A stretch of 64,000 nucleotides of DNA from UBA5195 sp034432755. Its GTDB lineage: Bacteria > Chloroflexota > Anaerolineae > Anaerolineales > Villigracilaceae. The notes below the pieces were generated by a model that worked only from the letters and a program-made list of their open reading frames with translations, searched no databases and was not told where the DNA came from. The stretch's first letter is position 1. Each line of letters opens with the position of its first letter. Position numbers and translations under genes: made by a program. Below, in pieces: positions 16,688 through 24,462 of the stretch. The DNA is taken from NCBI GenBank assembly GCA_034432755.1, contig DAOUBQ010000098.1:5114-69113 (forward strand), given 5' to 3'.

Positions 16688-18085
16688 TTACCTCAGCAAT
16701 CCTTTACAAAATTCCAGAAATTTTTGAATATCCTCGAAATTGCTGACCATGCCCACCGAGATGCGCACTGCGCCGCTGGATTTGCCATCAATGCACAGGC
16801 GAAAGTCATCCAGGGTCAGGCGGTTTTCATGGCCGGGGCCATTGAAGCACACATCCAGTTCAACGCGCGAGATGCCCAGCGCCACCTCACCCGCGCCGGG
16901 GTTGCAGAAACAGCCGGTGCGCAGCGAGATGTTGACCTGGTTGGCCTGCTCTTCGATGGAACGATGGTCTATGGCGCGGCCTTCCCGGTCGAAAAAATTG
17001 ACCGTCACCGCGCCACCGCGCGCTTCTGTATCGGTGGGGCCATATACCCTGACGAGTGGCACTTCGGTGCTGTGGCGCATGGCTGTCAAATTGTCAAGCA
17101 GCCAGCCGGTGAGACAGCACACCCGCTCGTGGATAGTCTCGATGCCGATAGATTCAATGTGCCGCAAACCGATTTCCACCGCCGGAATATTTAGATAATC
17201 CACCGTGCCGTCCTCGAAGGCGGCGTGGCCATCAGCCAGGTAGTATTTATCGCCCTGTACGGAGGCGACGGTAATCGTGCCACCCGCAAACCAGGGACGC
17301 TGTAATTTGTGCAGTTTATCGCGCCGGGCGATGAGCGCGCCCAGGCCGGTGGGGTAGCCGAAAATCTTGTAAAACGAGAGCGGGATAAAGTCCGGTTTGT
17401 AACGGGACAGGTCGAGTTTATTCGTCGGGGCAAAGGCAGCAGCGTCAAGCAACACATCCCATCCCTTATCATGCGCTTTCTCAATCCATTCCAGCGGGTG
17501 TTTGACCGAGGAGAAGTTAGATTGGGCCGGGTAGGCAAACAAATTGTTTGCGCCGGGCCGCGCTCGGTTCAGAAACTCCTCGAATTGGGCTTCATCCACC
17601 CGCAGGTCAGGCAGGCATACCGGGACATATGTGACGGTCGCGCCGCGCGCATGGGCAAACTCGCGAATACCATTGACCGAGTTGTGGTTGTCGAAGGTCA
17701 GCAGGTAGTGGCCGCCAGGGGCAAACGGATACGATTCGCCGACCAGTTTGAGCGCACCGCTGGCGTTAGGCGTAAACGCCACATCGTATTCGGCGGGGTC
17801 AGCGTGGAAGAAACGCAGAACGGATTCACGCGCGCCCTCCACCAGTCGGGTGGCGGCCATCGAGGTCGGGTTGGACGAGTGCGGATTGCCAAAGACGCCG
17901 GAGAGCAGAATTTCTTGATGTTGGCGTATCTGCGAATCGGCGTATAACCCGCCGCCGGTGTAATCGAGATAGACCTGCCCGGCGCGGTCAAGGCGGCTGT
18001 AGTCGCTGGCGCGCAGTTCATCTATGACATGGGTAGATGCGTAGGCGGGATATTTTTGCAGGAAGTCAGAGTAAGCTTTTTCCAT
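16688..18085 (-). CDS. Class V aminotransferase-fold protein, MOCOS/cysteine-desulfurase-like
   Basis: 465 residues. PLP-dependent class V fold with the presumed Schiff-base lysine Lys240 in PLSFYKIFGYPTG and VLLDAAAFAPTN just before it. The late motif ISLRTGCFCNPGAGE places a Cys where molybdenum-cofactor sulfurases have their persulfide Cys, and the YLDYTGGGLYADSQI opening also matches that group. It may supply sulfur, for example to a Mo-cofactor, but another desulfurase role is possible. The start at 18085 has CAGGAG upstream. It heads the operon ending in APS reductase. Confidence 0.85.
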   Translation of the reverse strand: MEKAYSDFLQKYPAYASTHVIDELRASDYSRLDRAGQVYLDYTGGGLYADSQIRQHQEILLSGVFGNPHSSNPTSMAATRLVEGARESVLRFFHADPAEYDVAFTPNASGALKLVGESYPFAPGGHYLLTFDNHNSVNGIREFAHARGATVTYVPVCLPDLRVDEAQFEEFLNRARPGANNLFAYPAQSNFSSVKHPLEWIEKAHDKGWDVLLDAAAFAPTNKLDLSRYKPDFIPLSFYKIFGYPTGLGALIARRDKLHKLQRPWFAGGTITVASVQGDKYYLADGHAAFEDGTVDYLNIPAVEIGLRHIESIGIETIHERVCCLTGWLLDNLTAMRHSTEVPLVRVYGPTDTEARGGAVTVNFFDREGRAIDHRSIEEQANQVNISLRTGCFCNPGAGEVALGISRVELDVCFNGPGHENRLTLDDFRLCIDGKSSGAVRISVGMVSNFEDIQKFLEFCKGLLR

Positions 18086-18153
18086 CGGTAAATGCTCCTG
18101 ACGCAATTTAACCATAGATTGAAGGCTTGCCACAATAAAGATTTGCAAACTGA

Positions 18154-18272
18154 ATATGGCTTTCTCAAAGTCCCATTTCGGGCTTAAAAAACAAACAGGA
18201 TGGGCAAGATTTTCAGGATGAGCCGCAGAAACACGATAACCACCTCCTTTTCTTCTGTCTATCCTGTGAAAC
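18154..18272 (+). repeat. Dispersed intergenic repeat, family A (copy 1)
   Basis: Begins ATGGCTTTCTCAAAGTC and continues through an A-rich core into CAGGATGGGCAAGATTTTCAGGAT and a closing TCTATCCTGT. The same order of modules occurs at 27411-27530; shorter inverted copies are at 20491-20529 and 40134-40190. It occupies most of a 319-bp spacer between the sulfurase-like gene and clpP. Confidence 0.65.
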
Positions 18273-18404
18273 CCGGACCCGCAAGCGATCATGAGAAAGC
18301 CATGGCAAAATAATTACGGGCGGCCCGCTTTCAGGAGACGAGTTTTAATACAATTCCAACAAAAAACAGGTATCATTGGTCTATTCAAAGCAGGAGGAAC
18401 CCGC

Positions 18405-19010
18405 ATGATTCCCAACTTCAAAAGTGTCACCCCGTATGTTATCGAGTCGTCGAATTACGGCGAGCGCTCGTATGATGTTTTCACGCGCTTGCTCAAGGAG
18501 CGCATTATTTTTCTTGGCACAGGCATAGACGACCAGGTCGCCAATATCATTGTGGCGCAACTGCTTCACCTGAACCATGAAGACCCGGAAAAAGAAATCC
18601 AGATGTACATTAATTCGCCGGGCGGTGTTATTTACGCTGGGCTGGCAATTTACGACACGATGCAGATGATTTCCAACCCCATCAGCACCGTGGCAGTGGG
18701 CGTAACCGCCTCCTTTGGCACTGTGCTGCTGACCGCCGGCACAAAGGGCCGCCGCTATGCCTTGCCTCACGCCACCATTCACATGCACCAGCCGCTGGGC
18801 GGCGCGCAGGGCCAGGCCACCGACATCGAAATCGCCGCCCGCCAGATTTTGCGCTTGAAAGCGCTCCTCAACAACATCATGGCCAAGCACACCGGCCAAC
18901 CGCTCGAAGTCATTGAACACGATACCGACCGTGACTTTTACATGGACGCAAAGCAAGCCGTGGAATATGGCCTGGTTGACCAGGTGCTGGATGTGCCAGA
19001 AAAGAAGTAA
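18405..19010 (+). CDS. clpP: ATP-dependent Clp protease proteolytic subunit
   Basis: 201 residues of a Ser protease that forms a barrel with a Clp ATPase. Catalytic Ser103 is in GVTASFGTVL, a change from the usual ASMGA, His128 is in HMHQPLGG, and the Asp is in EHDTDRDFYM. INSPGGVIYAGLAIYDTMQ is typical of the family. A perfect AGGAGG lies 7 nt before the ATG at 18405, so the longer in-frame reading from 18291 is rejected. No clpX is adjacent. A terminator follows. Confidence 0.95.
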   Translation: MIPNFKSVTPYVIESSNYGERSYDVFTRLLKERIIFLGTGIDDQVANIIVAQLLHLNHEDPEKEIQMYINSPGGVIYAGLAIYDTMQMISNPISTVAVGVTASFGTVLLTAGTKGRRYALPHATIHMHQPLGGAQGQATDIEIAARQILRLKALLNNIMAKHTGQPLEVIEHDTDRDFYMDAKQAVEYGLVDQVLDVPEKK

Positions 19011-19023
19011 ACCATCTTCAGCA

Positions 19024-19049
19024 GGGGCGAAACATTCGCCCCTTTTTTT
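19024..19049 (+). terminator. Intrinsic terminator of clpP
   Basis: Stem GGGGCGAA / TTCGCCCC, 3-nt loop, then seven T residues. Confidence 0.9.
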
Positions 19050-19112
19050 GTTTCCCATCACCCTGCCGCCTTCCATCGGCATGTCATTCTCTGACCTGAG
19101 GAGTTAAGCAGC

Positions 19113-20084
19113 ATGGAGTATCGCACACTTGGTAAAACCGGTCTTAAAGTCTCCCCGCTCTGCATGGGGACGATGCAATTCGGCTGGTCGGCAGACGAAG
19201 CGCTTTCACATCGCATTCTCTCTGCCGCTTATGAGGCGGGCATCAACTTTATAGACACCGCCGACATCTACTCGCGCTGGGCTCCCGGCAACCCAGGCGG
19301 AGTCTCTGAAGAAATCATTGGGCGTTGGATGAAAACAGCAGGCATTCCGCGCGAGAAGCTGGTCATCGCTACCAAAGTACGCGGTCGGATGGGCAATGGC
19401 CCCAATGACGAAGGGCTCTCCCGCGTTCATATCATGCAAGCGGTGGAAGCCTCGCTGCACCGTTTGCAAACCGATTACATTGACCTGTATCAGACCCATT
19501 GGCCCGACGAGCAGTCACCCATTGAAGAAACCCTGCGCGCACTCGATGACCTGGTGCGGCAGGGCAAAGTACGCTACCTCGGCGCATCGAACTACAAGGC
19601 CTGGGAACTGATGCAGGCCTTGTGGACTTCGGACAAATATCATCTGGCACGTTACGATTGCCTGCAACCACACTACAACCTGATTCACCGCGAAGAGTTC
19701 GAGCGCGAACTGGCCGCCGTATGCAAAACCTATGGGCTTGGCGTCATCCCCTACAGCCCGCTGGCCGGCGGATTCTTAACCGGCAAATATCGCCGCGAAA
19801 ACACCACGCCCGACTCAGTACGCGCCAAAGGCCTGCAACACGCCTGCACCGAAAAGAACTTTGCGCTGATTGACCAGATGGATGTCATGGCGCAATCACA
19901 CGGCGCATCTATCTCACAAATTGCCCTGGCCTGGATGCTGGCGAACCCGCTCATCAGCAGTCCCATTATTGGGCCAAATAAAATGGAGCAGCTGACCGAT
20001 AATCTCAACGCGCTGAATGTGCACCTGACGGCAGAAGAATTGCAAACGTTCAACCAGACCACCGCCTGGCAAACCTCCAATTGA
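19113..20084 (+). CDS. Aldo/keto reductase
   Basis: 323 residues of the (beta/alpha)8 aldo-keto reductase fold. The catalytic Asp/Tyr region is FIDTADIYSRW, Lys is in VIATKVRG and His in YQTHWPDE. The NADPH-binding tail SSPIIGPNKMEQL is present. It reduces aldehydes or ketones with NADPH; the substrate cannot be told. GAGGAG lies 9 nt before the ATG. It stands alone between clpP and a long repeat-containing spacer. Confidence 0.93.
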   Translation: MEYRTLGKTGLKVSPLCMGTMQFGWSADEALSHRILSAAYEAGINFIDTADIYSRWAPGNPGGVSEEIIGRWMKTAGIPREKLVIATKVRGRMGNGPNDEGLSRVHIMQAVEASLHRLQTDYIDLYQTHWPDEQSPIEETLRALDDLVRQGKVRYLGASNYKAWELMQALWTSDKYHLARYDCLQPHYNLIHREEFERELAAVCKTYGLGVIPYSPLAGGFLTGKYRRENTTPDSVRAKGLQHACTEKNFALIDQMDVMAQSHGASISQIALAWMLANPLISSPIIGPNKMEQLTDNLNALNVHLTAEELQTFNQTTAWQTSN

Positions 20085-20263
20085 GATTTTCTACCACGCC
20101 AAAAACACCCAGCCCCAAACAACGCTTTCAGACAGACGGGCGTAAGACCGCTGCGGCAAGTTTTTTGCGCTCGTTTTGCGGCCTCTACGGCAAAGGCATC
20201 ACCAGGGTTTTCTTATGATTGCTTGCTTCCTTTTGTTTAACAGGGTAGAAAGACAAAAGGATG

Positions 20264-20529
20264 ACTGCACTGAAAAAACCTTTTCTTGCCACGAAGCATC
20301 CAAAACTCACCAAGTTTTTTAATAACTTGAGTTTAGAGTTCATTTCGATTCGTCCCGAAAGACAAAAAATATTCTCTACCGTACATTTTGGATTTTTTAC
20401 CGCCAAGAGCGCAAAGAACGCCAACATTTAAAGGGTGTCTTTGCGCTCCTGGCAGGCTTGGCGGTGAGTTTCTGGCGTTTGTGCGGCAGCAAAGTTTTTT
20501 AAAGCCCGAAATCAAACTTTGAGAAGTCC
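20264..20529. repeat. Cluster of dispersed repeat modules (D, B and inverted A)
   Basis: Part of a 525-bp spacer with no gene (20085-20609). Module D (ACTGAAAAAACCTTTTCTTG, about 20269-20290) recurs at 54718-54740. Module B starting TTGAGTTTAGAGTTCATTTC (20327-20372) recurs at 24138-24183. An inverted, short copy of family A covers 20491-20529. Between them is a segment with GCGCTCTTGGCGGT-like inverted words (CGCCAAGAGCGCAAAGA at about 20401 and TTTGCGCTCCTGGC at about 20442), which could fold. Confidence 0.65.
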
Positions 20530-20609
20530 TTAACGATTTGGGGTTTCTGCCTCCAGCGATTTCAAATTTTGTGGTAAATTAGACAATTATCTAATCATGT
20601 AACTTAACT

Positions 20610-22415
20610 ATGACAGACATCGCCTCCCCTTCCCCCGCAGAATTTACCCTGCAACGTCCCGCGTCCATTCGCACCGGCGCAATGCACTGGATACTCTCGC
20701 ATATCGCCCGTCATTGGGGCATTATTGTCATCCTGCTGATTGGCGCGCTGGGCAATGCCGCGCTGGCGGCGGTTGTGCCGGTGCTGGTTGGCGATGCCTT
20801 CAATGCCATGCTGCAACCCCTCCCCGATACAAGCGTCCTGCTGCCATTGGCACTGTTGATTGGCGGAACGCAGGTCTTACGCGGCGTGCTGCAACTGGGG
20901 CGCAACTTTGGCGCGGAATTGCTCGGTCAGCGCCTGGAACGCGAAACCCGCGACGAATTGTACATTTCTCTGCTTGGCAAGAGCATGACCTTCCACAACC
21001 TGCAACCGGTCGGCGATACAATGGCGCGCGCCACCAACGACGTGCGTGAAGTGAACCTGATGTTCAACCCGGGCATCAACCTGGTGATTGGTTCGTTTTT
21101 CTTCCTGGTCATGCCCATCATCGCTGCGCCGCGTTATCATCCAGCCCTGATTCTTACGCCGGCGCTGTTCATGGCTGCCTATTTCATTGCCCTGGCGTTC
21201 TACCTAAAGAACCTGGCACCCATTTCAGACGAGGTACGCGCCTCCTTCGGGGAGATGAACACCCATTTATCGGAATCGCTGGACGGCGTAGAGACCATGA
21301 AGGGCGCAGCGCAGGAAAATGCCGAAGTGGAGAAGTTCGTCCTCAACGCGAAGCGCGTGCGGGAGGCCTTCGTCAAGCAAGGCGATATGGAAGCCCGCTT
21401 TGTCGCGTTCCTGCTCTACGGCATCGCCATCGCTGGCGGGTTGACCCATGCCCTCATCCTGTTTCGTAATGGATTGCTCAACACCGGCCAGGTCATTGGC
21501 TATTTTGGCCTGCTGCGCATGCTCGATTTCCCAACCTTCACCTCCACATGGGCCTACACCCAGGTTTCCATGGGGCTGGCCGGAGCGCGGCGCATTTTAG
21601 AGCTCATCAACCGCCGGAGTGACCTCGACCAAAACGCCGTCGGTTACAGCGCCCCCATGCGCGGCGAAATTGAATTCCACCATGTGCGCTTTGGCTACAC
21701 TTCGCTCACCGCTTCCCCTTCACCGGATGAAAAAGGGGAAACCAGTGAGACTGTTTTAGAAAACATCTCGTTTAACGTCAAACCTGGGCAAACGATTGCC
21801 ATCGTGGGGCAAACCGGAGCGGGCAAAACCTCGCTCGTCAAACTGGTCAATCGGACCTATGACACCACCGGCGGCCAAATCCTCATAGACGGCATAGACG
21901 TGCGCGACTGGAACCTGGCCGCCCTGCGTTCGCAAATTTCAATCATCGAACAAGATATTTTCCTGTTCTCGCGCACCATTGCTGAAAACATCGCCTTTGG
22001 CAAACCCGGCGCCACGCAGGAGGAAATTGAGGCCGCTGCCCGCGCTGCGCAAGCGCACGATTTCATTCAAACCTTTGAAAAGGGATATGAAACGGTCATT
22101 GGCGAACGCGGCGTAACGCTTTCGGGCGGCCAGCGCCAGCGCCTGGCCCTGGCGCGCGCCTTTCTCACCGACCCGCGCATTCTCATCCTCGACGACTCGA
22201 CCAGCGCCATCGATTCAGCCACCGAAGATAAAATCCAACGCGCCATTTTCGTCGCCGCCCAGGGGCGCACCACCCTGCTCATCACCCACCGCCTGAGCCA
22301 GATTCGCTGGGCCGACCTGATTATTGTGCTGCGCAAAGGCAGAATCTCGGCCATTGGCACGCATGACGATCTGATGAAGACGTCTGAATCCTACGCAAAA
22401 ATTTTCAGGGAGTAA
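20610..22415 (+). CDS. ABC exporter half-transporter, degenerate-site subunit
   Basis: 601 residues: a six-helix type IV exporter membrane domain (about 30-330) fused to an ATPase domain. Walker A is GQTGAGKT and the signature is a canonical LSGGQ, but Walker B reads LILDDSTS, so the catalytic Glu is replaced by Asp. That substitution is typical of one partner of heterodimeric exporters. The other half is encoded at 24463-26301, with the complementary defect. The lipoprotein gene starts 6 bp after this one ends. The substrate is unknown. Confidence 0.92.
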   Translation: MTDIASPSPAEFTLQRPASIRTGAMHWILSHIARHWGIIVILLIGALGNAALAAVVPVLVGDAFNAMLQPLPDTSVLLPLALLIGGTQVLRGVLQLGRNFGAELLGQRLERETRDELYISLLGKSMTFHNLQPVGDTMARATNDVREVNLMFNPGINLVIGSFFFLVMPIIAAPRYHPALILTPALFMAAYFIALAFYLKNLAPISDEVRASFGEMNTHLSESLDGVETMKGAAQENAEVEKFVLNAKRVREAFVKQGDMEARFVAFLLYGIAIAGGLTHALILFRNGLLNTGQVIGYFGLLRMLDFPTFTSTWAYTQVSMGLAGARRILELINRRSDLDQNAVGYSAPMRGEIEFHHVRFGYTSLTASPSPDEKGETSETVLENISFNVKPGQTIAIVGQTGAGKTSLVKLVNRTYDTTGGQILIDGIDVRDWNLAALRSQISIIEQDIFLFSRTIAENIAFGKPGATQEEIEAAARAAQAHDFIQTFEKGYETVIGERGVTLSGGQRQRLALARAFLTDPRILILDDSTSAIDSATEDKIQRAIFVAAQGRTTLLITHRLSQIRWADLIIVLRKGRISAIGTHDDLMKTSESYAKIFRE

Positions 22416-22421
22416 AGCGAG

Positions 22422-24134
22422 ATGAAAAAACACATCAACCATCTGTTGACATTATTGATTGTCATCAGCCTTTCCCTCTCTGCCTGCGGCTTCCTCGATG
22501 ACGAAGAATACATCGAAGAAACTGAAACGCAGCCAACCCTGACAACCCAGGCAAACCAGCCTGCCGCGCCAGAACCCCAGCCCACCCGCCCCCTCAACCA
22601 GCCAAACTTGGGCGAGCGCCCCGGCGTGGTTGTGTATGATTTTGGCTTTCGCCCCAACCAGCACGGCTTTCACTTTGAGAACTACGGCGATGACATTGAA
22701 GTCACTAACCTGACTGCCGATGAAATGCGCCGCCTGTTCGGTGACCAGGTCTGCGCGCGCCTGGTCGGCGACACCTGCACACTCACCCCGCCCGCCGCGC
22801 AATGGATGGAGCAAATCAACGGTGATATGGCTGGCGGTCACTGCGAGGGCATGGCCGCCCTGAGCCTGCTCATGTATACCGGGCAGGTCTCTCCCGCCCA
22901 ATTTGGCGGCAGCCAGGCCAACGACCTCGATATTTCCAACGAAGCCTTACAGCGTGAAATTGCCTATTGGTGGGCCACCCAGGCCCTTGCCCCCACCGCC
23001 GAAAGCGTCATTCGTGGCACGCCGATGGAGATTCTTGAAACCATCCAGCAAATGGACGCGCGCGGCGAGACCTATACCCTGGGCGTTTATAAAGAAGATT
23101 TCAGCGATGGACACGCCATCACACCGTTCGGCATCAAAGACGTACAAGATGGGCTATACACCATTCTGGTTTACGATAACAACTATCCCGGCGAGGTGCG
23201 CGAGCTGCTCATTGACAGCCGCGATAATTCCTGGCTCTACGAGGCGGCCATCAACCCGCAAGTCGAATCGGAACTGTACACCGGAAACGCCGAAACCCAA
23301 ACCCTCGACCTGACCCCCACCTCGGCCCGGCTCGGCCAGCAGGAATGTCCCTTCTGCGAAGGCGGCTACGACGCCACCGGCAGCGCCAAACGAGCCGCGC
23401 CCAAACAAACCTACAACCAGATTTTCCTGGATGGCAAAGGCCACATCCTCATTACCGATCCACAAGGCAACCGCCTGGGCTATGTGGATGGAAAAATCGT
23501 CAACGAAATTCCTGGAGCATTTTTCACCCCCTACCGCATGGGATTTGTGCAAGAGGCCCCCGACCCCATCTACTCCATCCCCGCTGGAATAGATTTAACC
23601 GTCACCCTGGATGGCAGCACGCTCGACACCAACTCTCCAACCGACCTGGTGCTGATTGGCCCCGGATTTTTCATCGGCGTCGAAGAAATCATCCTTGAAC
23701 CCGGCCAGGTGGATACGGTCTATTTTTACCCCCAAGACGAGACGATTACCTACGCAACCCAACAAGACGAATCGCCCTTCATCGTGGTCGGTATCGAAAA
23801 CCGGGCCAGCGCCGACTATTATTTTGAAGTCCAGGGCATGGACATGCAAGGCGGCGGCGAAATCACCGTCTCGCTCGATACCCAAGCCGGTGACCTGCTC
23901 ATCAACACCGAAAAACTCACCAACGAGGGCGATTTCGCCTTCTCCATGACCCGTCTCACCGATGAACTCGAAGAAGAATTCTATGCCGAGGGCATCCTGC
24001 TGCGCGCCGGGGCAATGGTCTACATCAACTATGCCGATTGGAGCGACTCAACCCCCAATGGCCTGCGCTTGGGCGTTGACCTGAACGGCGATGGCCAAAT
24101 TGACGACGAGTATGCGGTAGATGATTCGCAATAA
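22422..24134 (+). CDS. Large lipoprotein, possibly with a papain-like cysteine-peptidase fold
   Basis: 570 residues. The lipobox LSAC puts the lipidated Cys at about 22, followed by an acidic and then Pro/Gln/Thr-rich linker (to about 65). The N-terminal domain (about 65-280) has AGGHCEGMAALSLLMYTG, a Cys at the start of a helix, then DGHAITPFGIKD with a His, and LVYDNNYPGE with Asp/Asn. That order resembles the Cys-His-Asn/Asp triad of papain- or transglutaminase-like folds. A central CPFC pair and beta-rich C-terminal domains follow. Placed between two ABC half-exporter genes, it may process or bind the transported cargo. The peptidase assignment is an inference. Confidence 0.6.
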   Translation: MKKHINHLLTLLIVISLSLSACGFLDDEEYIEETETQPTLTTQANQPAAPEPQPTRPLNQPNLGERPGVVVYDFGFRPNQHGFHFENYGDDIEVTNLTADEMRRLFGDQVCARLVGDTCTLTPPAAQWMEQINGDMAGGHCEGMAALSLLMYTGQVSPAQFGGSQANDLDISNEALQREIAYWWATQALAPTAESVIRGTPMEILETIQQMDARGETYTLGVYKEDFSDGHAITPFGIKDVQDGLYTILVYDNNYPGEVRELLIDSRDNSWLYEAAINPQVESELYTGNAETQTLDLTPTSARLGQQECPFCEGGYDATGSAKRAAPKQTYNQIFLDGKGHILITDPQGNRLGYVDGKIVNEIPGAFFTPYRMGFVQEAPDPIYSIPAGIDLTVTLDGSTLDTNSPTDLVLIGPGFFIGVEEIILEPGQVDTVYFYPQDETITYATQQDESPFIVVGIENRASADYYFEVQGMDMQGGGEITVSLDTQAGDLLINTEKLTNEGDFAFSMTRLTDELEEEFYAEGILLRAGAMVYINYADWSDSTPNGLRLGVDLNGDGQIDDEYAVDDSQ

Positions 24135-24136
24135 TC

Positions 24137-24385
24137 CTTGAGTTTAGGTTCATTTCGATTCGTCCTGAAAGACAAAAAAATATAGATTTCTTGGCGCGAA
24201 AAACCCAAAACCCGTACACGAATTTCACAGATTCGGCGGATTTACACTTGGCGGTTCGTCTGTTTTGGCTTTGCAAAAAATATTAATCGAACCGCGAATT
24301 ACACGAACTTTTTAAGAAAAATCCGTGAGATTCCGTGTAATCCGCGTCCAAAAGGTTTTGATTGCAAACGAACTCTAAACTCAAG
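24137..24385. repeat. MITE-like element with terminal inverted repeats
   Basis: A 249-bp non-coding stretch bounded by CTTGAGTTTAGGTTC on the left and GAACTCTAAACTCAAG on the right, near-perfect inverted ends. No reading frame inside looks coding. The left part (module B) recurs at 20327-20372, the right part (module C, with TCCAAAAGGTTTTGA) at 54646-54695. This fits a small non-autonomous element or its remnants, but no target-site duplication is obvious. It fills the 328-bp spacer before the second ABC gene. Confidence 0.6.
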
Positions 24386-24462
24386 AATAATATCAGGAGT
24401 CCAAAATCGGGAGATTTTAGACTCCGACTGCTCACTGCTCACTGATGACTGGATACTGACCT

